A model generated the notes under the pieces. That model was given only the letters and a program-made list of their open reading frames with translations. It was not told the origin of the DNA and made no database searches. Below, piece by piece: positions 47,801 to 56,655 of a stretch of DNA of 64,000 bases. Location of the stretch: positions 496,001 to 560,000 of the forward strand of contig NZ_JAEHFV010000002.1 in assembly GCF_016522065.1 (NCBI RefSeq), given 5' to 3'. Source of the DNA: Flavobacterium agrisoli (GTDB lineage Bacteria; Bacteroidota; Bacteroidia; Flavobacteriales; Flavobacteriaceae). Numbering within the stretch: the stretch's first letter is position 1; each line of letters starts with the position of its first letter. The position numbers were made by a program, and so were the translations under genes.

Positions 47801-50800
47801 TACAGGAAATACATTTACCTATACAGCAACTGCTGCAGGTACGTATCAGTTCCTAATTACAGATGCTAATGGTTGTCCTAAAGAGACTAACGTTATTACA
47901 ATAACAACTCCTGTAATAGTGGCAGGAACGGGTGTCGGAGTTGACCCTACTTGTAACGGTTACAATGACGGTTCGATTACGTTAACAGCAACAGCTGGGG
48001 AAGCTCCATTTGAATACAGTATCAATAATGGGCTAACTTTTGTGGATACCAATATATTTGGTGGTTTAACAGCAGGAACGTATACTTACGTAATTCGTGA
48101 TGCGAAAGGATGTCCGTTTAGTGATGATGTTACCTTGACTGATCCTGCGGCTATTGTTGCAGTTATTCAAACAAATGATATTCAATGTAATGCAGCTGAC
48201 GTGCCAGGTAGCATTCAAATTAATGACATTACAGGAGGTAGTGCGCCATTTACTGTTTCATTATTAAATGCTTCGCATACTGTATTACGTACAGAGGTAT
48301 TGACGACTTTACCAACACCAACAGTACCTTATGTTTTTAGTAATGCACTTGATTTTGGTGATTATTATGTAACAGTTGTGGATTCTAAAGGATGTGAGTT
48401 CACAAGTGAGAAACAGCGTATTAATACAGTTCCATACTTAAAATTTTTACCACCTAGTATTGGAGGTACTTGTGAAATTGGAGCAACAGTTAATTTAGCT
48501 TTAGATACCGCTTATCCATCTGCACCAGATTATATTTATTCAATTTATGGAGGAGTTTCGCAAGCACCTACATCTTCAACTACAGCACAGTTCACAGGAT
48601 TGAATTTTGGTCAAACCTATTATTTCCAAGTATTAGATAATAATTTATGTACATCCATTGTTGAAGTTAAGATTCCTGCATTATCAGATATAAAAATTAA
48701 TCCAATTACAACAACGAATGTCACTTGTAATACTTCGCCTGCTACTACTAATGGTACAGTAAATTTTACAGTTTCTGAATTTGGTGCTGGAACAACTTCC
48801 TTGAAATTTGAAGTTTTAGATCAACTGACAAATTTACCATTAACGACTCCTGTTGTTAAAAGTCCTATTGATGTAACTGGATTAACATCAATTAGTGATA
48901 GTTTTACAGGCTTAGCTGCAGGTTCATATACAATTAGAGTGACAGAATTAGATGGTACTAAATGTACAAGTTCTGAATCTTTTGAAATCAGTCAACCAAC
49001 CCAACCAGTTAATCTTAGCATTGTTTCCAATGTGAACGCAACCTGTGATAAACCAGCTCAAGTTCGTGTAACAACTACAGGAGGAACGGGACCATACATC
49101 TACAGTGCAGTTGCAGGTACTACTACCGTAAACAGCAGCACAAATGTATTAGAGTTGGATTATAATGTTAATACAACATGGACAATCACGGTTACCGATG
49201 CCAACGGTTGTACTGATTCTGAAACGGTTACTATTGCTAAAGACCCTGAACCGGAAATTGATTTGTCTGTAGTAAACAAATGTGTGGCGGAGGATACTTT
49301 TGCAATTGAAGTAACTCAAGTTACAGCTGGAATGGGAACCTATTCCATAAGCTTGGATAATAGCACTTTTAGCCCAATTACTGGATTACCTTATATCGTT
49401 AGTGGTCTACACTCTGGTCCGCATACAATTGTTATTAAAGATGCTAATGGATGTATCGATAGTAAACCAATTACTATTGATGAGCCTTTAATAGCTACAC
49501 CAGCACTTACGGCATTACCAATATGTGCTATTAATGATGGGGTAATTACCATGTCAGGAACAGGAGGAACAGGAAATTATACCTACGGTATTTCTCCTTC
49601 ACCAGTTGGAGTAACTATAAATCAAACAACAGGTGTAATTTCTGGATTACCAGCGGGAACGTACACAGTTACAATGACCGATACCGCTACACCAACAAAT
49701 TGTAGTACAACCGCGATTGTAACCTTGAGCGCTCCAACTCCAGTTACCTTTACAGCTACCACTATTGCACCATTGTGTCCTACAGATGCAAATGGTAGTA
49801 TTACAGTAATTTTGGATGCAACGAATAATAATCCAAATTATACGTATGAAATTATGGTTGGTCCAGTAACTCGTCCAGCGCAATCATCAAACGTATTTAA
49901 TGGCTTACCAGCTGGAACCTATACTGTTCAAGTGAACTCGGGTAGAGGTTGTTCTGAAACAGAAGATGTTACCATTATAGATCCATCCCCAGTGATTGCT
50001 TCTGCTATATTAACCCAAGCATTAACTTGTGGTACCGCAAATAGTACAAATAAAGCGACAATTACGGCTTCGGCTTCGGGTGGAGCAGGAGGTTATACCT
50101 ATGGTACAGATGGTATAGAGTTCTCATCACAAAATGTTTTTGAAACATACGACTCAGGTAACTTTACAATTTGGGCTAAAGATGCTAATGGTTGTATAGA
50201 TTCAGAAACAATCAACATCCCTGCCCTTGACCCACCAACGGATATGGACATTACAGGTACACCAATTTATTGTGTTGTACAAGGAGCAGGAGGTCCAACG
50301 AGTACAGTAGCGTTGAGCAATGTTCAAAATGGAGCTGGTACAGTTACAACAGGTTTAACGTATCAAATGATTGCACCTAGCTTCTTGGAGAATAATACAA
50401 ATCCTGTTTTTGCAGGCTTATTACCAGGTACTTATTTATTCCAAGTAACCGATGCCAACGGATGTACCTACACCGAATCCTATACCGTAGAAAATGTTAC
50501 CAACATCACGGTTTCGGGTCAAGTAACAGCTGATGTAGCTTGCTACAATGGAAATAATGGCGAGGCAGTGTTTACAGTGGGAGATTTCACAGGAAGTTAT
50601 ACTCCTGCGTTAACTACAGGAACAGGAACATTGACTCAAACAGGAAATATAATTACGTTAACAGATTTAATAGCTGGAAGTTATACAGTAACAGTTACTG
50701 ATGATACAACCGGATGTACAGATGATTTTACAGTAACCATTGCACAACCAACAGCACCGCTTAGCGTAGTTGGAAGCCAAGTAAAAGCAGCAAATTGTAA

Positions 50801-53800
50801 TTTCGGTGCTAAAGTAACAGCTGTCGCTAACGGTGGAACGCCAAATTATAAATACGCGTATGGATTAACAGCAGCATCAATTTTACCTGCTCCTAGTGAT
50901 TATTCTACTTCTCCGGATGCAGTTCTTGATTACAGTTTAGGAAGTGATTGGACGGTTTATGTTATAGATGCTAACGGATGTACAACACAAGATAATTTCT
51001 CGATTACTTTGGATTCAGAACCAACCATCAATGCCTTTACTGCGACAGTATGTTACGATGGTAGCCCTGTGAATATAACGTTGACAGGTTCAAACGGAGT
51101 AGCTCCATACGAATTCAGTATTGGAAATACGTATAATAGTACAGGTAACTTTACCTTAAATGCTCCTGGAACGTATAAATTCTACATTAAAGATGCTAAT
51201 GGATGTGTCAATTCAACAACCTACACATTTAATCAACAATTGTTGTTAGAGGCCAGTTTAACACAAGATATTACCTGTTTCGCTTCACCAGACGCTGTAG
51301 TTACTTTACAAGCAACTCAAGGTTCTGGTACGTATACAACGTATGAAGTTTCAAGTAACAATGGTTCAACATGGAATGCTACAACTGCAGGAACTACGCA
51401 TACTATTGTAGCGAATGCGCCAGGAACTTATATTTTCCGTGTTACGGATGACCAAGGTTGTACGGCACTTTCAAGAGTAATTACGGCTAGTCCGCAAACT
51501 ACCCCAACATTTACTCAGACCCAAGTTAATGTAAGTTGTTTTGGTGGTAACAACGGCTCGATTACCGTAACCGCTGCAAATGGTTTAGCACCTTATGAAT
51601 ACAGTAAAGATAATGGTGTAACATGGCAATCTTCAAATCTGTTTACAGGCTTAAATGATGCGGGTGTTTATAACGTGGTCGTAAGAGACGCCAAAGGTTG
51701 TTTGTCTACTGCTCAAGTAGTAGATATTACACAACCGTTAGAGCTAGCTGCTACTATCGATGTTACCACACCATTATCTTGTGGCGCAGGCAATGCAGCC
51801 CAGCAAGCAGTAGTAACCGTAACAGTAGATCCTGCTACAGGAACGGCGCCGTACCAATTTAGTTTCAACGGGACCGATTTTACCGGTAGCAATACAGGTA
51901 CGCCAAATACTTTTGAGTACAAAACGACTACTGCTGGGCCGGTTACCATTTACGTGCGCGATGCGAATGGTTGTACCATTCCAGCAGCAGTTAGTACTAC
52001 TATAGATGACTTAAATCCACCAGCAATAGCTTCTATTACAGGAACTGATATATGGTGTGCTCCATCTACAAGTACTACAAGTACGGTAACCGTAACGGCT
52101 ACAACAGGAACGGGAGTGGGTGCTTTAGAATACACTATATTGGAGCCTACAGTTGTTTCTAATGGAACAAATCCTGAATTCACAGGTTTAACTGCTGGAA
52201 CCTATTTATTCCAAGTAAAAGATGAAAACGATTGTACTGCTACACAATATTATGAAGTAAAACAATTGGTGAATATTACAGTTAACGGACAACAAACTCA
52301 AGCGGTTTCTTGTATCGGACAAAGCAACGGTACATTAGAGTTTAAGGTTGCAAATAATGCTGGAGCATTTACAGCGGTTCTAAATCCGTCATTAGGTAAT
52401 CAAACAATTTCTGGAGATACTGTAACCATTACAGATTTACCAGCAGGAAGTTATACGTTGAATATTACGGATAATGTAACCGGTTGTGCGGCTTCGGCTC
52501 CAGCAACGGTTACAGAGCCAACAGCGGTTCAATTAACTTTAGGGCCGGTAATCAATGCCACTTGTAACACAGATGCTACGGTAACGGTACAAGCAACAGG
52601 CGGTACACCAGGGTATAAATATGCTTTTGTGCAAGACAGTGTAGTGCCTACGGCAGCTAATTATCAAAACAGTCCTTCGGCACTATTAGACAAAACTATT
52701 GCGGATTGGGATGTTTGGGTACAAGATGCAAATGGTTGTACGGATCAAATTGATGTGACTGTTACAACAGATCCATTGCCTGATAATATTACAATTGCTG
52801 GTTTATCACAATGCCCTGCGTTAGATGGTAGTTATACGTTTACCGTAAATGTAGGAACGGGTATGGCACCGTATAAATACAGTATTGGAGCTGGTTTTGT
52901 TGATTCTAACGTGTTTACGGTACATACACCTGGAACTTATAATATAGTAGTGCGTGATGCCAACGGTTGTACTATTGCTACTCCAGTACCAGTTGAAATT
53001 TTAGCACCAATTGATTTGCAAGCAAGCATTACCGCTTTACCAGCTTGTAATGTGAACAACGGGGTAATTTCGGTAGCCGCAACGGGTGGCTCAGGAACAG
53101 GAAACTATAGATTTACTCTAGATGGAGGAGCTGTGGTGACGGCTGATACGCATACCTTTACTGGAGTAACACTGGGCACGCATACCGTTCAGGTTCGTGA
53201 TGTGGCGACAGGTTGTACCGATACGGTTACACTTAATTTGATAGCGGCAACTCAAATCACCGGATTTACATTGGCCAAAACCGATGTGAGTTGTAACGGA
53301 GGCAGCAACGGAACAATTACGGCTACGCTAGCACCAAATGCTCCAGGAGTAAATGATAATCCAGTTTACACTTATGAATTGTCTAGAACCATTGGAGGAG
53401 TAACAAATATTTTACGTCCAGCTCAAACAGCTTCAGTTTTTGCAAATCTAGAAGCAGGCGATTATACCGTGAGAGTCATTTCAGGTCGCGGTTGTGAAGC
53501 CCAAGAGGATGTTACAATTATACAACCAGACGTGATTGTGGTTAACGCACCAACTATAACACAATTTGCATGTACCAGCGGAAATGCAAGCAATAGCGCT
53601 ACCATTTCAGTTACCAACGTAACAGGTGGTTCGTCAGATTATAGAAGTTATGAATTCTTCAAAAACGGTATCAGCGTACAACGTTCGGCTTCAAATGTGT
53701 ATACCGAATTGAATTATGCAGGTGGTTCGTATAGCGTTTCGGTAACCGACTCAAAAGGTTGTACGGGCATAACTACGGCTCCAATTACGATTGATCCATT

Positions 53801-56612
53801 CATCAATTTAGAGGACATTACCGTAACTATAAATAACGCGAAAACGTGTATTGGGGAAGAAGACATTACGGTTAGTGCAACGACTACAGGCGGTACGCCA
53901 GCTCAATTGGAGTATCGTGTAGTAGGAACGAATGGTAATGCGTACAATCAAAATAACACAACAGGTCAATTCGTAGGATTAACAATCGGAGATTACATCA
54001 TCACGGTAACCAACCCGGCAACAGGATGTAGCATTCGTAAAGTACATTATGTAAACAACCCAAATACCTTCCAATTGCAAGCGGTGAAAACCAGCGATGT
54101 CATTTGTTACGGTTCGGCTACAGGAGCGGTAGATATTACCTTAGTAGACACAGTGCCTACACCAACCAATGAGGCAGGAGCGTTTACGTATGTAGTGAAT
54201 GGCCCAACACCTAGTACGGGTACATCAGCAACAGCAGGGCCGTTAAGCTTAACGGGATTGTTAGCAGGGAATTATACGGTATCGGCTACTTTGGTGAACA
54301 CGCCTTACTGTACCGTGAACACGACCTTTACTATTGTACAACCGGCTGCGGAATTAACCCTAACCGAAACACATACCGATATTACGTGTGTGAGTGGAAA
54401 CAACGACGGAACCATTACAGTAAGTGCTGCAGGTGGTTGGAATGTGGGAGGTGCTACGGCCTACCAATACCAATTAATCAAAGACGGTGCAGAGGTAGTG
54501 GGATACGGGGCGCAATACGAATTTACAGCCTTAACTGCTGGAAATTATACGGTAAATGTTCGTGATACTAACGGATGTATTGCAACGGCTACTGTTGTTT
54601 TAGTAAATCCAGCACCTATTGCAGTAACGGCTACGCCAAGTGTAACCATGTTACTATGTAATGGTGATACTACGGCTACCCTTACGGCTTCGGCTACAGG
54701 TGGGCAAGGGTCTAATTATACCTATACGTTGAATTACTTGTCGCAAAATCCAGTGGTGTCTTCTGGCCCACAAATCGATCCGGTATTTGCCAATTTAGGT
54801 GCAGGAACCTATTCGATTACGGTAAACGACGGTTGGAATTGTACGGTAGAATCGGCACCAGTAACCATTGCAGAACCAACAGAAGTGGTACCAAGTTTAG
54901 CAGTAACGCGTACACAAACGTGTAATACGCTTACGCAGTTAACCTTAACCGCTACAGGTGGAACAGCGCCATATACGTACAGTACCGATAATGTAACCTA
55001 TTCGGCTGCAACGTTCAGTTCAACAGTTTCTTTTGAGGTAACGCCAGGCGTTTACCATTACTATGTAAAAGATGCGAATGGTTGTGTGGACTTCATTTCT
55101 AACGATATTGAAGTGCCAACTTTAGAGCCATTAGTAGTTGACTTAAATATAGAAAATGCCAAAGTAAACTGTACAGGTGATGCTACGGGAGTAATAGTAG
55201 CAAAAGCTACCGGTGGTTTAGGAAACTATGTGTATACCTTGTTAGATGCAGGTGGAAATGCTGTGAGTCCGCAACCGGTACAAAGCACACCGGGTCGTTT
55301 TGACGGACTGGTAGCGGGTACCTATTCGGTTCGTGTAAATTCAGTAGACTGTGTGGCCACTTCGGTACAAGAAGTAATAGAAGAACCACTAACGCCATTA
55401 ACCAGTACAGGAGTACCTACGCCAGTGACTTGTAATGGGGAAAACAACGGTCGTTATGTAGTGACAGCCTCGGGAGGAACAGGTCAAATTCAATTTGCCA
55501 TTTCACCACGTATGGACCAATTCTTCAACTCGGGAGTGTTCGAAGATTTAGAGCCAGGGCACTACCAAGTAATTGTACAAGATGAATTAGGCTGTTTCCA
55601 TATCAACGACTTTGATATTACCCAACCCGATATTTTATACGGTCAGGTAATCACAACGTCTATCCAACCTGAAGTTTGCGAAGGCGACGATGACGGAGCG
55701 TTCAGTATTACAGTAGCAGGTGGAGTTGCACCGTATAGCGTGGTGTTAGATGATGCCAATGCGACCTATACAGCTGGAGTTGCAGGTCAGGTACAATTTG
55801 ATTTCATGAACCTTTCGGGTGGAACACACATCGTGTACATCAAAGACAGTATGGGATGTTTGTCAGAATTAGAAGTAATCTTGCCAGATCCGGTTATTTT
55901 AAACCCAACGGCTGAGGTAACCTACGACTGTGTGAACAATGCAGCGGCGAATTTAATCACCGTGACCATCGACGCAAGTAACGATCCAGCTGAAGTACAA
56001 TACGATTTAGATGGCTCAGGTACTTTCCAAGCAAGCAACGTATTTGCTAATGTAGCACCTGGACCGCACTTTGTAGTAGCGAAACACAACAACGGTTGCG
56101 AAAAAATGACGACCATTTTTGATGTAGCCCAAGTAGATCCATTGGCCTTAACGCTTGCCGATGGCGATATGAACGAAATCGTGGCTACGGCTACCGGTGG
56201 CGGTGGCGACTACGAGTACAGCTTCAATGGCGAACCGTTTACAAGCAACAACAAGTTCATTATTTACAAATCAGATAATTATACGGTAATCGTACGCGAT
56301 AAAAACGGTTGTACGGCTACAGTAACCCAGTATTTCGAATATATCGATGTATGTATCCCGAATTACTTCACGCCAAATGGCGATGGTAATCAAGATACTT
56401 GGGCACCAGGTTGTACCAATATTTATCCAGATTTAACCTTTGTGATTTTTGATCGCTACGGACGTGAAGTGGGTAAATACCGCTTGGGTCAAGGTTGGGA
56501 CGGTAAATACAAAGGAGCCGAATTGCCAACGGGTGATTACTGGTACGTATTGAAATTGAATAACAAAAAAGACGATCGCGAATTTGTTGGTCACTTTACC
56601 CTATACAGATAA
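38805..56612 (+). CDS. sprB: Gliding-motility cell-surface adhesin SprB
   Basis: 5935 residues, an exceptionally large surface protein. After a signal peptide (ends LCVTALQAQ) is a unique N-terminal region and a DUF11-like segment (about 420-580, LTYEIGFQNQGNDNATNFTITDILP). From about residue 900 to 5800 it is built of some 60 or more SprB-type modules with conserved CNG(G/A)(N)(N/D)G and VTDANGC words. The last 85 residues are a T9SS type-B sorting domain (NYFTPNGDGNQDTWAPGC...HFTLYR). In Flavobacterium the homologous adhesin moves along the cell surface to drive gliding. sprF follows, as in F. johnsoniae. The frame is unbroken through all 17.8 kb. Confidence 0.93.
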   Translation: MKKPTLLKKFKISIELVFLFFFFLCVTALQAQSNGTDFTGRLNDGNGNKYLKVQGDIMLIGNSILTPKNKSIPFNEAGDNNELDAKYLDVDGNNGIGQNTFSSSSANLAINNGCKRIVFAGLYWSAMYPNGSSTDGNCFNCGSNPENDWNQVKLRVPRSSNYVDIIADKNNPREVIFKGNNANNFNQGVYVCFKDITNIIQPLADADGEYTVANMRATTGIRRGGAAGGWTLVVIYESPTVSSKYIAVFDGAKMTNVDAGPDRLLNVDIQIDGFQTLPSPFPVNASIGMAALDGDYSKKGDGLLFINGLVPPSTARESFTPISNSLNPIPLKNNGKDYDYPKANFFNASITRFNQHVTNRNPTNENNVGYDIDYLSITNTDNKVIPNGATSGTFRMFTDTEGGDGFAAFLATFAVDIIEPKILLTKEVYDYSVNPPANIGNQEVGLGKELTYEIGFQNQGNDNATNFTITDILPINTTFSNTSGSVTLPDPLKIDGRNYEITYTYDAATRTIVFTIPKEYVEEKDPRYVIRLKVKVVESCNQISDMCSNVIQNIALSEYSGTYNKGTFGDKSLSSYTTCNVGIPQSTNFLVDVDDCKFEEKVTLCGANTILTAADLYESYKWSKSPFDKDGNTSGTILGTNRTLTVTDPGTYYVYNKAKAPCLSIRQSFVVTRFGNTTTNPVLPFASEIVTCTNNGKQLPNIYLCGANDKKDIVTNITDSTNIVWEISSNAAVQGTTCADETDNATWRTVGTGNNFSAQNAGQYRLTINYAGGCFNRFYFNVYKNVLDFNVSQKDIICNKAGNITIDGLGPGYSYSLTENGYYDPNPGANSFNIWQAGVYTVYIKQVGATGITCTFKTDPITIRKRDITSEVFITNPRCYGDKGTLKVAVNDVPGPYTYEIFRNGSSVNKVTTSSSDYTFTNLDGGSYNYTVSTPDCNTNGSIGITEAAGQIKAEPALIKPLTACTNGIIKVVTTQDRNYNNNFSYFVNGSSAFQTSNEIEIDEPGLYTIRVVGQNNCEETVSIQVDAAPKPSYTVTHTNTNCYDDRAEINIALNGPATGYKVEYSINGGATYKEGTSTGATFSNLTAGTYNVLVRFSVTYPINNGYNTETITCPLDPAQTIIITGPTSGVTASAGVGELAGCGPLQGTEPTGLLRITNVEGGTPAYQYSFDGGQNWGPDSQKYVVAGTYNLAVKDALGCVFNIPYKVTLDPKPADPVIDDNVDTVYNCDGSATATVVVNQPQTTGGTTYTYEYYIQKNGTGDFVANTPITNNVFTNVPSGTHNVRVKYNVQTVSSYSNLLQEDFGRGTYTTTPGINPGYCFEDETTTHLDPAYKCNKDEWINDGEYAVASTIRTRFSGSWIVAKDHTVPADPLGRFLCVNVGGTAGIGGILYSKPINDVIPNQPVIISLWAENLIVKTSTSHDDPKLTIQLVNNLNGVGGTETIVATTDTNNPWVVPKSEKWEFKELSLDPGAYNNLSFVVRSYSNEFNGNDVLIDDIWVRQIPKSCGNERTFPIEIDGSKAFNAGKPQVQDVSCNGANDGSITITATNFDTATGFYYSTDNGVTWNTSTTSPVTVPGLEAGTYQVIVKNDVAGTTCSYSFISEIKAPAALVATAVEQTPPTCTEGATIQASATGGTGLYEFELRKADGKTVVTAFSNNGGTFTDVPAGTYTVVARDVPNGCTSPASATITVTDPTPPTATLASTSNLCYNATDGATLVVNVTGGNGTLSYSLDGAPGQTAVNSYTFTNVGVGNHTIVVTDSKNCYDTINNIVVAPQLGATVNSVTELACNPAADAVITIGITGGTQPYTYTVNGGSSSTLAAGISTISYPTAVSGTYNFAITDASGCTTTAQAQVATITLPTVSATPTQVSCNGGNNGQVILAGNGGSGNYTYSFNGSAFTTTTTYPGLSADVTYNFAVRDSKGCEGTGTITLTQPSALTTTASVTTPLSCNTSNAKQSAVVTVVPPTTGTSPYTYTFNGITTGSNTYTVSDNGTNQTINIVVTDANGCPFNTSVVVNGLNPPTDLTFAAAAITCNAPQTTLTLTATNGVAPLTYSITSPVGAVTSNTTGSFANLAPGTYNFRVTDANGCYYEESHTINAVTPIALSANSTNVLCNGDATGTATFTVSGFSGTYSYTVNNGTAVTAQTAGTFTLNNLSAGTYNVVVTDNTTGCDATREVTMAQPTALTLNASGTNVNCNNDQSQITGTASEGTAGYTYAAVITGQPEPTAFAANPIIVDTNSGANLVWDVWAKDANGCTVMTTVTITLDAAPTVIAVLDNQCTATSNNGFTITATGTGGVLPLEYSIDGVSFQSSDTFTVNSRTAPYVVTVRDANGCTNTAAALTVYPRLSANAQVSRELSCSPTAPEAEITITASGGRVSYTYEVSTNGGISYTPMPTNVYTTATAGSYSFRITDSNSPACQTIATAEVQAITDPKVAIASQVKVSCNGGNNGSVTLQGSGGSGGFTYSNNATSGFTTNPTFNNLSASDTPYTFYVKDSKGCVGQVDVTITEPTQLVADAVEVGFTCNPTNGSTKIAGTVTINVTAGTGTAPYRYRFNGTGSFTTNNVLTLNDNGLDQPYSYEVQDANGCTISGSGTLERLNPPTISGISGSSITCNTTESTVTVTRTAGTGVLPLAYSIVTGPVVNNTGATTGVFTGLTPGLYTFRVTDANGCYATQSYRVNDKIQVTAVLSAKTDVACYGFSTGSARFTIGNLVGTAAESLTNNDTGATYTPSATGTNTYTYSNLPAGNNYTFTVTDDGTGCTATAPVTIIAPTTAVTASLDPVVNANCKTPYAVVTINALGGTPNYKYAFVHDGVTPTDSDYVSGTNRYVANLDPAEATAWDVWVKDANGCTIATPIDVTITTDDVPVLSLDVTNQCLASGNTFTIEATNTIGVAPFVYTINTAFAPTGTNNNIFTVAPGTYQVTVTDANGCTDTESITVSPAINPVATLVKDLTCEVGNENALISVVINGGLADFTYAVKYNGGTYGATTTVTGNTFTYTATAAGTYQFLITDANGCPKETNVITITTPVIVAGTGVGVDPTCNGYNDGSITLTATAGEAPFEYSINNGLTFVDTNIFGGLTAGTYTYVIRDAKGCPFSDDVTLTDPAAIVAVIQTNDIQCNAADVPGSIQINDITGGSAPFTVSLLNASHTVLRTEVLTTLPTPTVPYVFSNALDFGDYYVTVVDSKGCEFTSEKQRINTVPYLKFLPPSIGGTCEIGATVNLALDTAYPSAPDYIYSIYGGVSQAPTSSTTAQFTGLNFGQTYYFQVLDNNLCTSIVEVKIPALSDIKINPITTTNVTCNTSPATTNGTVNFTVSEFGAGTTSLKFEVLDQLTNLPLTTPVVKSPIDVTGLTSISDSFTGLAAGSYTIRVTELDGTKCTSSESFEISQPTQPVNLSIVSNVNATCDKPAQVRVTTTGGTGPYIYSAVAGTTTVNSSTNVLELDYNVNTTWTITVTDANGCTDSETVTIAKDPEPEIDLSVVNKCVAEDTFAIEVTQVTAGMGTYSISLDNSTFSPITGLPYIVSGLHSGPHTIVIKDANGCIDSKPITIDEPLIATPALTALPICAINDGVITMSGTGGTGNYTYGISPSPVGVTINQTTGVISGLPAGTYTVTMTDTATPTNCSTTAIVTLSAPTPVTFTATTIAPLCPTDANGSITVILDATNNNPNYTYEIMVGPVTRPAQSSNVFNGLPAGTYTVQVNSGRGCSETEDVTIIDPSPVIASAILTQALTCGTANSTNKATITASASGGAGGYTYGTDGIEFSSQNVFETYDSGNFTIWAKDANGCIDSETINIPALDPPTDMDITGTPIYCVVQGAGGPTSTVALSNVQNGAGTVTTGLTYQMIAPSFLENNTNPVFAGLLPGTYLFQVTDANGCTYTESYTVENVTNITVSGQVTADVACYNGNNGEAVFTVGDFTGSYTPALTTGTGTLTQTGNIITLTDLIAGSYTVTVTDDTTGCTDDFTVTIAQPTAPLSVVGSQVKAANCNFGAKVTAVANGGTPNYKYAYGLTAASILPAPSDYSTSPDAVLDYSLGSDWTVYVIDANGCTTQDNFSITLDSEPTINAFTATVCYDGSPVNITLTGSNGVAPYEFSIGNTYNSTGNFTLNAPGTYKFYIKDANGCVNSTTYTFNQQLLLEASLTQDITCFASPDAVVTLQATQGSGTYTTYEVSSNNGSTWNATTAGTTHTIVANAPGTYIFRVTDDQGCTALSRVITASPQTTPTFTQTQVNVSCFGGNNGSITVTAANGLAPYEYSKDNGVTWQSSNLFTGLNDAGVYNVVVRDAKGCLSTAQVVDITQPLELAATIDVTTPLSCGAGNAAQQAVVTVTVDPATGTAPYQFSFNGTDFTGSNTGTPNTFEYKTTTAGPVTIYVRDANGCTIPAAVSTTIDDLNPPAIASITGTDIWCAPSTSTTSTVTVTATTGTGVGALEYTILEPTVVSNGTNPEFTGLTAGTYLFQVKDENDCTATQYYEVKQLVNITVNGQQTQAVSCIGQSNGTLEFKVANNAGAFTAVLNPSLGNQTISGDTVTITDLPAGSYTLNITDNVTGCAASAPATVTEPTAVQLTLGPVINATCNTDATVTVQATGGTPGYKYAFVQDSVVPTAANYQNSPSALLDKTIADWDVWVQDANGCTDQIDVTVTTDPLPDNITIAGLSQCPALDGSYTFTVNVGTGMAPYKYSIGAGFVDSNVFTVHTPGTYNIVVRDANGCTIATPVPVEILAPIDLQASITALPACNVNNGVISVAATGGSGTGNYRFTLDGGAVVTADTHTFTGVTLGTHTVQVRDVATGCTDTVTLNLIAATQITGFTLAKTDVSCNGGSNGTITATLAPNAPGVNDNPVYTYELSRTIGGVTNILRPAQTASVFANLEAGDYTVRVISGRGCEAQEDVTIIQPDVIVVNAPTITQFACTSGNASNSATISVTNVTGGSSDYRSYEFFKNGISVQRSASNVYTELNYAGGSYSVSVTDSKGCTGITTAPITIDPFINLEDITVTINNAKTCIGEEDITVSATTTGGTPAQLEYRVVGTNGNAYNQNNTTGQFVGLTIGDYIITVTNPATGCSIRKVHYVNNPNTFQLQAVKTSDVICYGSATGAVDITLVDTVPTPTNEAGAFTYVVNGPTPSTGTSATAGPLSLTGLLAGNYTVSATLVNTPYCTVNTTFTIVQPAAELTLTETHTDITCVSGNNDGTITVSAAGGWNVGGATAYQYQLIKDGAEVVGYGAQYEFTALTAGNYTVNVRDTNGCIATATVVLVNPAPIAVTATPSVTMLLCNGDTTATLTASATGGQGSNYTYTLNYLSQNPVVSSGPQIDPVFANLGAGTYSITVNDGWNCTVESAPVTIAEPTEVVPSLAVTRTQTCNTLTQLTLTATGGTAPYTYSTDNVTYSAATFSSTVSFEVTPGVYHYYVKDANGCVDFISNDIEVPTLEPLVVDLNIENAKVNCTGDATGVIVAKATGGLGNYVYTLLDAGGNAVSPQPVQSTPGRFDGLVAGTYSVRVNSVDCVATSVQEVIEEPLTPLTSTGVPTPVTCNGENNGRYVVTASGGTGQIQFAISPRMDQFFNSGVFEDLEPGHYQVIVQDELGCFHINDFDITQPDILYGQVITTSIQPEVCEGDDDGAFSITVAGGVAPYSVVLDDANATYTAGVAGQVQFDFMNLSGGTHIVYIKDSMGCLSELEVILPDPVILNPTAEVTYDCVNNAAANLITVTIDASNDPAEVQYDLDGSGTFQASNVFANVAPGPHFVVAKHNNGCEKMTTIFDVAQVDPLALTLADGDMNEIVATATGGGGDYEYSFNGEPFTSNNKFIIYKSDNYTVIVRDKNGCTATVTQYFEYIDVCIPNYFTPNGDGNQDTWAPGCTNIYPDLTFVIFDRYGREVGKYRLGQGWDGKYKGAELPTGDYWYVLKLNNKKDDREFVGHFTLYR
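44869..53810 (+). repeat. Higher-order repeat within sprB, about 1.78 kb period
   Basis: A recognisable marker (N/D/L-PP-T/S followed by a Cys module) recurs at about 44869, 46616, 48447, 50229, 52014 and 53792. Spacings are 1747, 1831, 1782, 1785 and 1778 bases. A second marker, W-D-V-W-x-K-DANGC, recurs at 45550, 47341, 49180, 50945 and 52705. Each period spans about 595 residues and roughly seven SprB-type modules. Confidence 0.8.
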
Positions 56613-56655
56613 CATTCTAAACCCAAATCGGATGTTAACTATAAAAAAGAATACC

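Noticed and set aside
56584..56655. Longer sprF start inside the end of sprB
   Set aside because: The extension has no signal-peptide character; the ATG at 56656 gives a typical signal peptide.
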